Shown in pieces: positions 25,678 through 35,509 of a DNA stretch of 64,000 nucleotides. The DNA is taken from positions 193,463 through 257,462 of the forward strand of contig CACJOM010000001.1 in assembly GCA_902595065.1 (NCBI GenBank), read 5' to 3'. Origin of the DNA: an uncultured SAR86 cluster bacterium (GTDB lineage Bacteria > Pseudomonadota > Gammaproteobacteria > Magnimaribacterales > D2472). Position 1 is the stretch's first letter. Each line of letters begins with the position of its first letter. The position numbers and the translations under genes are program-made. The notes below the pieces were generated by a model. It was given only the letters and a program-made list of their open reading frames with translations. It had not been told where the DNA came from and searched no databases.

Positions 25678-26748
25678 TTATTGCAACTCTCCTGTGCCTA
25701 TGCGCGTTAATGCAAAGTCTTGTTTTAAGATTGGTTCCCACCATGATTTATTGTCTAAATACCATTGTACTGTCTTTCTAAGCCCAGACTCAAAAGATTC
25801 TTCAGGTTTCCAGCTAAGACTAGTTTTAATTTTTGATGAATCAATAGCATATCTTTTATCATGGCCAGGTCTATCGGTAACAAATGTTATTAAGTCTTTG
25901 TAAGATTCAAGGCTAGCTATTGTAATAGGATTCATTTCGTCTAATAATTCACAAATCATATGGGCAATTTCGATATTTCTTATCTCATTTGAAGCTCCAA
26001 TATTATATGTTTGGCCATGTTTACCTTGCTCAAAGACTGTTAATAAGCCCTTGGCATGATCATCTACGTAGATCCAATCTCTAACTTGCTGCCCATCACC
26101 ATATATGGGTATATTTTTTCCATGAATAGCATTTAAAATTATTGTGGGTATTAGCTTTTCAGGGAAATGAAATGGGCCATAATTATTAGAGCAATTTGTA
26201 ATGATCGATGGAAAGTTAAATGTTTTATTCCATGACTTTACTAGGTGATCTGAACTTGCCTTTGATGCAGAATATGGAGAGCTAGGGGCATAAAAATGAT
26301 TTTCATCACATGGAGGCTCTAATGGATGAAGATCACCATAAACTTCATCAGTTGAAACATGTTGAAAAGTAAATTTACTGTCCTTGGTTTGATCAATTAA
26401 TTTTATATACTTATTACTTATATCTAGTAAATTATATGTACCAAGGATGTTCGTATAAATAAAAGGGCTAGGATCATCAATTGATCTATCGACATGTGAT
26501 TCAGCTGCCAAATGAATAATTCCATCAGGCTTAAATGCGAATATTGTATCTTTAAGAATCTGATATTCGCATATGTCTCCCTTTACAAAGGAGTACCTCT
26601 TAGAATCCTGAATAGACGATAATGAATTAAGATTACCTGAATATTTTAAAGCATCATAATTTAATACTTCATAAGAGGTATTGTTAATAATATGTCTTAT
26701 TAATGCTGAACCTATAAAGCCAGCTCCGCCAGTTATAAAGATTTTCAT
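25678..26748 (-). CDS. rfbB: dTDP-glucose 4,6-dehydratase
   Basis: Converts dTDP-glucose to dTDP-4-keto-6-deoxyglucose. A 356-residue extended SDR: TGGAGFIGSALIRHI (NAD loop), HLAAESHVDRSIDDP, HVSTDEVYGDL (catalytic Thr-Asp-Glu) and YSASKASSDHLV (YxxxK). The RfbB-specific TDE triad separates it from GalE-like epimerases. It is the first gene of the dTDP-sugar block, 38 bp after a GT4 gene. Its product feeds the RfbC copies, the 2,3-dehydratase and the aminotransferase. Confidence 0.95.
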   Translation of the reverse strand: MKIFITGGAGFIGSALIRHIINNTSYEVLNYDALKYSGNLNSLSSIQDSKRYSFVKGDICEYQILKDTIFAFKPDGIIHLAAESHVDRSIDDPSPFIYTNILGTYNLLDISNKYIKLIDQTKDSKFTFQHVSTDEVYGDLHPLEPPCDENHFYAPSSPYSASKASSDHLVKSWNKTFNFPSIITNCSNNYGPFHFPEKLIPTIILNAIHGKNIPIYGDGQQVRDWIYVDDHAKGLLTVFEQGKHGQTYNIGASNEIRNIEIAHMICELLDEMNPITIASLESYKDLITFVTDRPGHDKRYAIDSSKIKTSLSWKPEESFESGLRKTVQWYLDNKSWWEPILKQDFALTRIGTGELQ

Positions 26749-26786
26749 TTTTTGAAGGAAATTTTTTTTAGAAATTCTAACACAAT

Positions 26787-27917
26787 TTAAATATCAATTA
26801 TCTTATAAACTGCCTCTAAAGATGACTGAATTACTATTTCTTCATCATACTTTTCTTTAACAATTTCTCTTCCCCGATTGCCCATTTCTTGTCTTTCAAC
26901 GTCTGTCATTTCAAGCATAGAATTCAAAGCAGCTTCAAGAGATACAGCATCCTTTGGTTTGCAGATTAATCCATTTACTTCGTGAGAAATTATAGTGTTG
27001 CATCCAGGAACATCTGTTGTAACTACTGGAATCGCCATTGCACCAGCTTCTAATAAAGATTTTGGCATCCCTTCTCTGTAAGATGGGAGAACAATACAGT
27101 CAACTTGAGACATAATGTTTTCAATAGAACTTGACTGTCCTAACCAAAACAACCATTTGCTCTGGTTCCAATTATTTAAGGTCTCTTCTGAAATTGCTGA
27201 GACATTTTCATGATCGATGAATCCACATAGCCATAGTTCACATCTAACTTGAAAATTATTGATCGATGATATTGCTTCAAATAATTCATTTAACCCTTTG
27301 TCACTTAACATCCTACCAGCATATAAAAAACGAAATTTTTTCTTAGATTCATCTACCTGCAGCTTTATTGAGGGATTGAACCTTTTTAAATCAACCCCTG
27401 AACCAGGAAGAAGTTTTATTTGATCTTTAGAAAGAATATCAAGGCTTTCTAGCATATTAATATCTTCAGAATTTTGACAAAAAACTGTATCTGCAAGAGG
27501 CTGACTTAATTTATAAAGCAATGTAACAACTCTTGAAATAAAATTTCTTTGTAAAAATGCTGTCCCGAGACCCGTAATGTTATTAATTGCTGGAACCCTT
27601 GCTAAGAATGCAGCAAAACTACCATAGATATTATTTTTGACAGTAAAATGAAATGCAGCAACAGGCTTCAATTTAAGGTATGTAATGTATATCTTAAAAA
27701 ATAAACTTAAATCTTGTAATGGATTCAATCCTTTTCTGCTAACTTTTATTTCCTTCCATTCGCAACCTAGGTTTATTAAATGATCGGTAAAATTATCTTT
27801 AGGGGAAATGCATATAACTTTAAAATCATCCTTTAATAATCTTTTAATCGTAGAACGACGAAAGTTAAATAAATACCATGAACTATTTGAAGATAATGTA
27901 ATAACTTGTCTTGACAT
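26787..27917 (-). CDS. GT4 family glycosyltransferase
   Basis: A 376-residue GT-B retaining transferase of the PglA/WbpX-like group. The N-terminal domain has SSNSSWYLFNFRR and an NNITGLGTAFL loop. The C-terminal domain starts at FLYAGRMLSDKGLNEL and ends with PSYREGMPKSLLEAGAMAIP, the EX7E motif that binds the donor. No membrane helix. Donor sugar is unknown; the subgroup often uses UDP-HexNAc-type donors. It follows the EpsG-like gene by 71 bp of AT-rich spacer. Confidence 0.85.
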   Translation of the reverse strand: MSRQVITLSSNSSWYLFNFRRSTIKRLLKDDFKVICISPKDNFTDHLINLGCEWKEIKVSRKGLNPLQDLSLFFKIYITYLKLKPVAAFHFTVKNNIYGSFAAFLARVPAINNITGLGTAFLQRNFISRVVTLLYKLSQPLADTVFCQNSEDINMLESLDILSKDQIKLLPGSGVDLKRFNPSIKLQVDESKKKFRFLYAGRMLSDKGLNELFEAISSINNFQVRCELWLCGFIDHENVSAISEETLNNWNQSKWLFWLGQSSSIENIMSQVDCIVLPSYREGMPKSLLEAGAMAIPVVTTDVPGCNTIISHEVNGLICKPKDAVSLEAALNSMLEMTDVERQEMGNRGREIVKEKYDEEIVIQSSLEAVYKIIDI

Positions 27918-27988
27918 AATTGAATTATATAAAGCTATATAAAATTATATTTATCGGATTTAAGATCAAATTGAAGTAGAATACGAAT

Positions 27989-29077
27989 TTAAAATTCAAA
28001 TAAAAAACTCCTATATGGCTGCCAGTATATTGAATAATTTGCAAATACCAACCATACATACATAATCAACGCGTACAATAAGATAATTAATAATACTATC
28101 CATTGACGAGACTCACTTTTGTAGCCAAAAAATTCAGGCAGATAAGAAAAAACTACCATTTGAATTGGTAAAAGATAAAGAGCCATTCTATCAATTGCAG
28201 TAGATGCATCTACAAGAAAAAAAACTGTAAATGAAAATAATGAAACAAAAGCAAATGATTTCCATAAACTTAGCTCTTTTGGGTGCATTTTAAACCTTCC
28301 TGGAAAAAGCAATATTATAAGCGAAGGCAAAACAAGCATTGAAAGACGAATAAGCGCTCCGCTTGATTCATATTGATTTTCAAAATAGTAATATAAGAAT
28401 AATCGTTCAATTGCATCTTTTAAAAAAAGAAAATAAAGAACAATACCTAGAATTGAAAAGAGAAAAATAATTCGCTTTCTATTATTAGTAACTGCTAGGA
28501 CTGCGGCACCAAGTAAAACAATTGCAGTTTTATGAAATAAGGCTGCCACTAATATCATTATTGTGAAATACATAAACCTGTCTCTTGTAAGCGCACGAAG
28601 GGCCAATAATGATAACCCTAATGCTGCACCCTGCCTTGAATAACCCATACCAACTACAATGATTAAATATGGAAATGCAACAGCTAAAGCCAAAAATGGT
28701 CGGGGTAAACTCCTGCATAACTTAATAAGGCCATAAGAAAAAATCAATCCGCATACTAAATTTACTCCGAATATACTGAAGCCAGCTTTTGCAGAAGCCC
28801 AATTCAACAATGTATAAGCAGGATCTTGTGTGATAACAAAATGATCTGATAGAGATGTAACAGTCCCCATAAACTCTACATAATTTAAATAACTACCCCA
28901 ATCTCCGCCTACCTCTAGTCGAAAACCTATAATCATTGTTAAAAAGATTAAAACTAGATACCATGCAAAATCTATTGATGTATCAAGCCTTTGATAATGA
29001 TTTCCACTATTAATTCTTGAACTTCCAATAATTGCAAAAAAAGAAAAAAAACTGAAAAAGACAAAATAAAGCGACAT
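27989..29077 (-). CDS. EpsG-family membrane protein, probable repeat-unit polymerase
   Basis: A 362-residue integral membrane protein with about ten helices. The signature near the N-terminus is TMIIGFRLEVGGDWGSYLNY, the FR..GGDW..Y motif of the EpsG family, which fills the Wzy role in many exopolysaccharide clusters. The GMGYSRQGAALGLSLLALRA segment (about 140-160) is the second conserved region, with an Arg proposed to be catalytic in Wzy proteins. With Wzz, Wza-like and an ABC flippase in the locus, polymerisation of lipid-linked repeats in the periplasm is the expected job. It is 22 bp after asnB. Confidence 0.8.
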   Translation of the reverse strand: MSLYFVFFSFFSFFAIIGSSRINSGNHYQRLDTSIDFAWYLVLIFLTMIIGFRLEVGGDWGSYLNYVEFMGTVTSLSDHFVITQDPAYTLLNWASAKAGFSIFGVNLVCGLIFSYGLIKLCRSLPRPFLALAVAFPYLIIVVGMGYSRQGAALGLSLLALRALTRDRFMYFTIMILVAALFHKTAIVLLGAAVLAVTNNRKRIIFLFSILGIVLYFLFLKDAIERLFLYYYFENQYESSGALIRLSMLVLPSLIILLFPGRFKMHPKELSLWKSFAFVSLFSFTVFFLVDASTAIDRMALYLLPIQMVVFSYLPEFFGYKSESRQWIVLLIILLYALIMYVWLVFANYSIYWQPYRSFLFEF

Positions 29078-29099
29078 TATATTTTTAATAAGTATTGCA

Positions 29100-31061
29100 T
29101 CATATTTCAGGATGATGTTCTTTTAGCCAAAGTTGAAACATTAAAATTCCCCACAATTTTGGGGTCCAATCATGCTTACCTGATTTATGTTGGTTCCACA
29201 TTTCAATTATAGGACTTATATTAAAGAAACCTTGATTTATTAAAGTTCTCTCATCAAGCAATTCTTCGCACCATTCTTGCAAAGGCCCTCTCAACCACTC
29301 TCCAATTGGAATAGCAAATCCACTTTTAGGCCTTTCAATCATTGAGCTTGGTATATACTTACTCAATATTTTTCTTAATGGTTTCTTGCCAACTTTATTT
29401 TTGATTTTAAAATTTAGGGGCATTCGCCATGCTGTAGATATAATATCTGGATCAAGAAATGGAACTCTTGCCTCTAAGCTGACTGACATTGCCGCTCTAT
29501 CAACTTTACATAAAATATCATCTGGCAAATAAGTTATTGCATCACACAGCATCATATTGCTTATATCATCTAAATTAGGTTCAAATTCATATGCAGAAAG
29601 AACAAGATCATCATCAGCAATTTCTTTAATTCCTTTTACTAAAGATGAAGGTTCTGCCCAGTTGGTTGCCAAATCAACACACAGTTCCTTCAAAGAATTT
29701 ATTCTTGTTAATCTTTCTGAAAGTTTATGAACTCTACTTCCAAAATGCTGTATTTGATTTTTACTAAATTTAGAATAAAAGGAATTGCCAGCATCTAATT
29801 TTTCAATTGGGATAGATAAAGCAAATTGAGCTAATTTCTTCCTAAAAGAAAATGGAATTTTGCTGATTGAATTCCAGACATGTCTTGTATGAGTATATCG
29901 ATTATATCCACCAAACAACTCATCTCCAGCATCTCCAGACAATGCAACAGTTACATTTTTTTTAGCTTCCTTGGCCACTAAAAAAGTTGGGATCTGGGAG
30001 GAATCTGCAAACGGTTCATCATACATCAATCCAAGTTTTGGAATAACAGAAAGTGTATCTTCATCCGAGATCTTGACTGTTGTATGATCTGTTCCAAGAT
30101 AATCAGAAATATCTGCAGCAAAAGAGGATTCATCATATGACTTATTTTGAAATCCAATAGTAAAAGTTTTAATAGGTTCGATAGAATTTTTCTGCATCAA
30201 AGAAACAATTAATGATGAATCAATTCCTCCACTGAGAAAAGCGCCAAGTGGAACATCTGATAGCATTTGAGAAGCAATAGATTTCTCTAAATTCTTCTCA
30301 AGTTCTTCAATTGCAATATCTTCGTTATCAAATGGTACTAATGAATTTTTTTTAACAGTATCTCTTAAAGACCAATATGGTTGTGGATCAGGTAGCTGAT
30401 TACTTGATTGATTTGCATTAAATTCAAAAAAAGTTCCCGGGGTGAGTTTGAATATACCATCATAAATACATAATGGAGTTGGAACATAATTAAGATGCAG
30501 ATAATTAACTAATGCTAGTCTTGAAATTTTATTTGAAAAGCCTGGGAATTCCTTGATTGCTTTGAGCTCACTGCCAAAAACAAATTTATCATTTACCCAT
30601 CCATAATATAGTGGCTTTTCTCCAATTTTATCTCTAGCTAATGTTAAAACTTTAGAATGTCTGTCCCAAATAGCGATGGCAAACATGCCAGAGCACTTTT
30701 TAAGTGTTTGTTCAATACCAAAAAAATCTAGAGAGACAGCAAGAGTTTCTGAATCAGAACTTCCAATCCATTTAATAGAGTTATTAGATAATTGATTTAA
30801 TTCTTTGCGAATATCCAGATGATTATATATCTCCCCATTGTAAACAATGACATATCTGGATGAATGTGATTCCATTGGCTGATGACCATTTACAGAAGTA
30901 TCAATAATAGCAAGTCTTTGATGCCCAAAAGCAAGCTCATTATTTTCAGAAATCCAATAACCTGAGGAGTCAGGCCCTCGATGGGAAATAGCTCCTTTCA
31001 TCAAATTAATAGTTTGTAATGGGTCGTCAACGCGACCAAAAAACCCTGTTATTCCACACAT
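29100..31061 (-). CDS. asnB: Asparagine synthetase-like glutamine amidotransferase
   Basis: Class II glutamine amidotransferase (653 residues). MCGITGFFG gives the N-terminal catalytic Cys2, followed by ISHRGPDSSG and the glutamine-binding IVYNGEIYNH. The synthetase half has FLSGGIDSSLIVSL, the pyrophosphate loop, and later SGDAGDELFGGYNRY. In polysaccharide loci such proteins (WbpS-like) amidate uronic acids rather than make free asparagine. The UDP-GalNAcA (WbpO/WbpP) and UDP-GlcA (Ugd) routes in this window would supply such acids, so hexuronamide formation is my preferred role. A housekeeping asparagine synthetase cannot be excluded from sequence alone. It has its own good extended -10 upstream. 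Confidence 0.85.
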   Translation of the reverse strand: MCGITGFFGRVDDPLQTINLMKGAISHRGPDSSGYWISENNELAFGHQRLAIIDTSVNGHQPMESHSSRYVIVYNGEIYNHLDIRKELNQLSNNSIKWIGSSDSETLAVSLDFFGIEQTLKKCSGMFAIAIWDRHSKVLTLARDKIGEKPLYYGWVNDKFVFGSELKAIKEFPGFSNKISRLALVNYLHLNYVPTPLCIYDGIFKLTPGTFFEFNANQSSNQLPDPQPYWSLRDTVKKNSLVPFDNEDIAIEELEKNLEKSIASQMLSDVPLGAFLSGGIDSSLIVSLMQKNSIEPIKTFTIGFQNKSYDESSFAADISDYLGTDHTTVKISDEDTLSVIPKLGLMYDEPFADSSQIPTFLVAKEAKKNVTVALSGDAGDELFGGYNRYTHTRHVWNSISKIPFSFRKKLAQFALSIPIEKLDAGNSFYSKFSKNQIQHFGSRVHKLSERLTRINSLKELCVDLATNWAEPSSLVKGIKEIADDDLVLSAYEFEPNLDDISNMMLCDAITYLPDDILCKVDRAAMSVSLEARVPFLDPDIISTAWRMPLNFKIKNKVGKKPLRKILSKYIPSSMIERPKSGFAIPIGEWLRGPLQEWCEELLDERTLINQGFFNISPIIEMWNQHKSGKHDWTPKLWGILMFQLWLKEHHPEI

Positions 31062-31088
31062 ATAAGATTTTTAATAAAGCTAACGGTA

Positions 31089-31097
31089 ATTATATCA
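31089..31097 (-). promoter_or_regulatory. Extended -10 promoter for asnB
   Basis: TGATATAAT (a perfect TGn plus TATAAT) lies 27 bp before the asnB start in the 83-bp spacer. The -35 region is weak, which is usual for extended -10 promoters. It would start a transcript with a leader of about 20 bases. Confidence 0.5.
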
Positions 31098-31144
31098 ATG
31101 TTATCGCGCATAAATTAAAATGAAATGATTAATTGCTGGGTGAT

Positions 31145-32260
31145 TTATTTGGATTTTAAAAATTCTTGGATCTTGTAAAGCTCGGGAATTATCTTGTCAT
31201 AAGTTTCTTTCCCATAAAATTTTTTAAGCTTTCGTTTCAGTCTTTTTTCTTTAAAAATATAATATATTTTTTTGATAAATTTAAATTTATTAGAAACTTT
31301 AATAAAAAATGTTTTAATTCTAAACAATCTTTGGAATCTGTAGCGCAAAACATTGTGAGGCAAGTAAAAATTTAAACTTAGTGCATAATTACTTAATATT
31401 AAATCATAAATTTTTTCTGAAGAATGTTGTTTGAAATTAACATGATTTGCAATATTCTTTGCTAACTCTCTAATATCATTTGGAAGATTATTTCTAACTA
31501 AATTATCTGAAAAATCATAGCCTTGAGAAAAAGTTCCCGTTCCAACTTGCCTAACATAGTGAATATTATTTTTGAAAGTACGTTGCTTCCCAATTGTCAA
31601 TGCTCTTAATTGGAAAAAAAATTCCATAATAGTTAAATCTGTAAAGTTAATATTCAAAATCTCTTTCCAAATATTTAAAAGAGTTTCTGTGCGAAATACA
31701 TAATAAAAATTAGGCTGAAATTTTAAAAAAGTATCCTCTATTTGATCTTCCCAATTTGGCAAGGGCTCGACAGATCTGTAGTGCTGGTAAAGAGAATCAA
31801 AATATGAATTGCTTCCATGAACATCAACCGAAAAACCATTAAGTTGTATTTTTAGGGTTGGAGATCCTGCTGAAACATAATCTTGATGATTTTCAAGAAA
31901 GTGTATTAGATCATTTATTCCATTCTCTATAATAAAGTCATCATTATCACAAAGCATCACATACTTAGTTTTTACTTCACTTAGGCCCTTGACGATCATT
32001 GTGAAATAATCAATAAATTTAATAACTTGTTTATGCTCAATATGTTGGATATTAAGCTTATTTTTATATTTTTGATAAATTAACTCTCCCTCTCCATTAG
32101 CATCTCCATCAGCATAAATAACTGGAAAAGGTGAGGATAAAGAACATAAATGTCCTAAAAAACGATCAGAAAATTTCTGCCTTCCAAACTGAGCAAGCAA
32201 AAGAGTAAGCTTAGAATCATGAGGATGATTAATTTTATGAGTTTTCATATTGTTGGACAT
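31145..32260 (-). CDS. GT2-like glycosyltransferase (TIGR00180-like)
   Basis: A 371-residue GT-A-type enzyme: LTLLLAQFGRQKFSDRFL at the N-terminus, FPVIYADGDANGEGE and YVMLCDNDDFIIENG with a DND metal site. It looks like the TIGR00180 group found in O-antigen clusters. The first ATG has AAAGGA five bases upstream and overlaps the preceding GT4 gene by 26 bp, so it is better than the ATG four codons in. The C-terminus is very basic and aromatic, possibly a membrane-contacting region. Substrate unknown. Confidence 0.68.
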   Translation of the reverse strand: MSNNMKTHKINHPHDSKLTLLLAQFGRQKFSDRFLGHLCSLSSPFPVIYADGDANGEGELIYQKYKNKLNIQHIEHKQVIKFIDYFTMIVKGLSEVKTKYVMLCDNDDFIIENGINDLIHFLENHQDYVSAGSPTLKIQLNGFSVDVHGSNSYFDSLYQHYRSVEPLPNWEDQIEDTFLKFQPNFYYVFRTETLLNIWKEILNINFTDLTIMEFFFQLRALTIGKQRTFKNNIHYVRQVGTGTFSQGYDFSDNLVRNNLPNDIRELAKNIANHVNFKQHSSEKIYDLILSNYALSLNFYLPHNVLRYRFQRLFRIKTFFIKVSNKFKFIKKIYYIFKEKRLKRKLKKFYGKETYDKIIPELYKIQEFLKSK

Positions 32261-33353
32261 ACAAATCCTTTAGTTCTGTTGCAACTTTTTGAAATGAGAA
32301 GTCTTGTATTCTCTTTTTACCAAAATCAATTGAATTTCTTGAGAGATCTTTATTTATGATAATTGCCTCCAAAGTCTTTGCAATGGAAGAAGGGTCTTCA
32401 GGATCAAAATATAAATATTTCATTTGAGTAATTTCCTGAAAAACAGATATATTACTTAAAGCTATAGGTTTTTCACAAGCCATTGCTTCCAGAACCGGTA
32501 TACCAAAACCCTCATACAAAGATGGGAAAACAAAAATATCGGACATATTACATATCAATTTAAAATCTTTTGAGCTAATATTTGAGAGAATTTTAATTTG
32601 ATCACATAGCCCTAGTTTAAAAATCTTTTTCTGCACCACTTCTTTAGTACCACTATCATTTCCAATAATAAGTAAAGGTTTGACAATACCATTAGACCTT
32701 AATAGATTTATAGCATCGATAAGATTTTCATAGTTTTTTCTCTTCTCAAAATGACCTACGGATAATAAAAAATTGTCTGGTATATTCATTCTTGATCTTA
32801 ATAAATCATAATCCCCTTCATTAGCTGATTGGAAAGAATTAAGATCAATTCCATTATAAATTCTGACCACATCTGCATTTGGAAAGAAGTTAAGTATCTC
32901 TCGCTTCATTGTGTCAGATACGGTGATAATCTTATGTGCTTTTTTAGCTGCTTGAGAATGTACGCAATAAGATAAAAACTTGTATATATTTGATTCTGGC
33001 ATTGAGATTGATCTTATATCGTGAATAGTTTGAAAGGTTTTGCATTTATTTGATTGAATTATAGGAAGATTAAAAGATTCAAAGAAATCAAAGTGCTGAT
33101 CCCTAAATTCTTTATGCCAAAAAGTTAAATGATGAAGGAATTTATTGAGGCCTCCTTCGCTATAAATTGGGGTTTTAATATATTTTATATTAGGGTACTC
33201 AAACCAAGAAGTTAGATCACAATCAATTGAATGATAGATTATGAATTCTGATTCAGGCATCATACGAAATAGCTCGTTGTAAATACCTGAAAATCTTTGA
33301 TTAGCCCCTGAAGGTCTATTGCTTATACATGTCGCATTTATGCCAATTTTCAT
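32235..33353 (-). CDS. GT4 family glycosyltransferase
   Basis: A 372-residue GT-B transferase like WbaZ/MtfB mannosyltransferases. MKIGINATCISNRPSGANQR is a typical N-terminus with a Gly-rich acceptor loop, and TIHDIRSISMPE follows. LLSVGHFEKRKNYENLIDAI starts the donor domain, and PSLYEGFGIPVLEAMACEKP is the EX7E motif. The enzyme is soluble. Mannose or a related GDP sugar is plausible given Gmd/Fcl next door, but unproven. Confidence 0.85.
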   Translation of the reverse strand: MKIGINATCISNRPSGANQRFSGIYNELFRMMPESEFIIYHSIDCDLTSWFEYPNIKYIKTPIYSEGGLNKFLHHLTFWHKEFRDQHFDFFESFNLPIIQSNKCKTFQTIHDIRSISMPESNIYKFLSYCVHSQAAKKAHKIITVSDTMKREILNFFPNADVVRIYNGIDLNSFQSANEGDYDLLRSRMNIPDNFLLSVGHFEKRKNYENLIDAINLLRSNGIVKPLLIIGNDSGTKEVVQKKIFKLGLCDQIKILSNISSKDFKLICNMSDIFVFPSLYEGFGIPVLEAMACEKPIALSNISVFQEITQMKYLYFDPEDPSSIAKTLEAIIINKDLSRNSIDFGKKRIQDFSFQKVATELKDLYVQQYENS

Positions 33354-33391
33354 TTTATTGATTTAAGCTAATAATAGTTATGGCAGATTAG

Positions 33392-34363
33392 TCATGATCT
33401 TAAATAATTTATGTTCTTTTTAAACCATTGGTATGTTGATTTTAAACCTTTCTCCAAGTCATATTCACAATTGAATCCAGATTCAATAAGCAAGCTCGAA
33501 TCTAGAAGTTTCCTTGGAGCGCCATCTGGGTAGTTTTTATCAAAAATAATTTTACCTTCATATTTAGTAATTTTTTGAATCAGCAATGCAAGATCCTTGA
33601 TTGTAATTTCATTTCCAGTACCAATATTAAGGTGTGTTCCATTATCTGAAATAAGATTTTTATAGTGTTCTGGAGCTAAGCTCATTACGTGAATGCAAGC
33701 CATAGTCATATCATGAACATGCATAAATTCTCTCAAAGGAGATCCAGAGCCCCAAATAATAACCTCTTTATAGTTTTTATTTGCTGCTTCATGAAATTTT
33801 AGAATTAAAGAGGGAATAACATGGCTATTTTTTGGATTAAAACTATCATGAGGTCCATAAAGATTTGTTGGCATAACACACCTAAAATCTCTTCCATATT
33901 GAAAATTGTAACTATTGCACATTTCAATACCTGCTATTTTTGCAACTGAATAAGCTCTATTTGTTTTTTCTAGGGGCCCAGAAAGCAATGAGTCTTCCTG
34001 GATAGGTTGAGAAGAATTTACAGGATATATGCAAGATGAACCTAAGAATAGTAACTTATTAATATCGTTTTGATGAGAAGCATGAATTAAATTATTTTGA
34101 ATCATTAAATTTTCATATATAAAATTAGCCGGAAAAGTGCTGTTAGCTAAAATACCTCCAACCCTTGCAGCAGCAATATAAACTTCATCGAATTGATGAG
34201 TCTGAAAAAATTTATTGACATCATGTTGGTTTGTTAAATCTAACTCATCACGAGTTGCCACTATAACGAGATTATTTTGAGAATCTAAATTCCTATACAA
34301 AGATTTACCCACTAGACCCTCATGACCAGCTAGAAAAACTTTTTTATTTTTTCTGTTACTCAC
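33392..34363 (-). CDS. fcl: GDP-L-fucose synthase
   Basis: Epimerase/reductase making GDP-L-fucose from GDP-4-keto-6-deoxymannose. The 323-residue SDR shows FLAGHEGLVGKSLYR (NADP loop), AAARVGGILANSTFPANFI (family signature), FLGSSCIYPV with the catalytic Ser and Cys, YSVAKIAGIEMC (YxxxK) and PTNLYGPHDSF. The start is a GTG without a strong ribosome binding site. It follows gmd by 24 bp, the usual pairing. Confidence 0.95.
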   Translation of the reverse strand: MSNRKNKKVFLAGHEGLVGKSLYRNLDSQNNLVIVATRDELDLTNQHDVNKFFQTHQFDEVYIAAARVGGILANSTFPANFIYENLMIQNNLIHASHQNDINKLLFLGSSCIYPVNSSQPIQEDSLLSGPLEKTNRAYSVAKIAGIEMCNSYNFQYGRDFRCVMPTNLYGPHDSFNPKNSHVIPSLILKFHEAANKNYKEVIIWGSGSPLREFMHVHDMTMACIHVMSLAPEHYKNLISDNGTHLNIGTGNEITIKDLALLIQKITKYEGKIIFDKNYPDGAPRKLLDSSLLIESGFNCEYDLEKGLKSTYQWFKKNINYLRS

Positions 34364-34387
34364 AATGTATGTAAAATTAAAATAACT

Positions 34388-35509
34388 CTATACATTCAAA
34401 ATTTTTAATTTTTCATGAGCTAATACCAAGTCTGCTTCTATCATTTCTGAACACATTTGTTGAGCTGTTATTGAAGGGGCCCAACCTAATTTATCTCTTG
34501 CTTTGGATGGATCTCCAAGTAAACTATCGGTTTCAGTCGGTCGATAATATCTTGAATCAACTCTCAGAATAATATCGCCTATATTAACTGATGGAGCTTT
34601 AGAGCCTGAAATTTTTGTTACAGTGCCTATTTCCTCAAGTCCGCTACCGGTAAATTCAATTTCTATACCTAATTCTTGAGCAGACCAAATAACGAAGTCC
34701 CTCACTGAATACTGTTTCCCAGTAGCAATAACAAAGTCTTCAGGTTGATCTTGTTGCAACATCATCCACTGCATTCTTACATAGTCCTTTGCATGACCCC
34801 AATCACGCAATGCATTTAAATTACCAACATACAAACAATCATCGAGACCGCAAGCAATTTCAGTTAATGCTCTTGTAATTTTTCTAGTAATAAAATTCTC
34901 TCCTCTTCTTGGGGATTCGTGATTAAATAAAATGCCGTTGCAAGCAAACAATCCATATGCTTCTCTGTAATTTACAGTTATCCAATATGCATAGACTTTA
35001 GAAACCGCATAAGGAGACCTAGGATAAAAAGGGGTATTTTCATTTTGCGGAGATTCCTGAGCCAAACCATATATCTCTGAGGTAGATGCCTGATAAAATT
35101 TAGTTTTTTTTGCAAGGTCTAATAATTTAATTGCTTCCAATATTCTTAAAGTCCCAAGAGCATCAATATCTGAAGTATACTCAGCTGTCTCAAAACTGAC
35201 GCCAACATGTGATTGAGCGCCCAAGTGATAGATTTCATCTGGCTTAATATCCTGGATTATTCGAGTTAAGCCTGATGCATCCGACAAGTCCCCATAGTGC
35301 ATAATAAAATTTCGGCTATTTGCTTGAGGATTTTGGTATATTTGATCGACTCTAGCTGTGTTAAATAAAGAACTGCGTCTTTTTATACCATGCACTATGT
35401 AGCCTTTTTCAATTAAGAATTCAGCAAGATAGGAACCATCCTGGCCTGTAACACCAGTGACTAAGGCCACTTTGCTAAATGAATTACTTGAGTTATTAGT
35501 CTTATGCAT
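34388..35509 (-). CDS. gmd: GDP-mannose 4,6-dehydratase
   Basis: Converts GDP-mannose to GDP-4-keto-6-deoxymannose. [20 protein letters not shown] is the NADP loop with the Gmd-specific [39 protein letters not shown] and [10 protein letters not shown] (YxxxK) follow, and [21 protein letters not shown] residues are present. The length of 373 is normal. I start at ATG 35509, overlapping the ABC transporter gene by 8 bp; a TTG two codons earlier is the alternative. It works with Fcl just downstream. Confidence 0.96.
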   Translation of the reverse strand: MHKTNNSSNSFSKVALVTGVTGQDGSYLAEFLIEKGYIVHGIKRRSSLFNTARVDQIYQNPQANSRNFIMHYGDLSDASGLTRIIQDIKPDEIYHLGAQSHVGVSFETAEYTSDIDALGTLRILEAIKLLDLAKKTKFYQASTSEIYGLAQESPQNENTPFYPRSPYAVSKVYAYWITVNYREAYGLFACNGILFNHESPRRGENFITRKITRALTEIACGLDDCLYVGNLNALRDWGHAKDYVRMQWMMLQQDQPEDFVIATGKQYSVRDFVIWSAQELGIEIEFTGSGLEEIGTVTKISGSKAPSVNIGDIILRVDSRYYRPTETDSLLGDPSKARDKLGWAPSITAQQMCSEMIEADLVLAHEKLKILNV

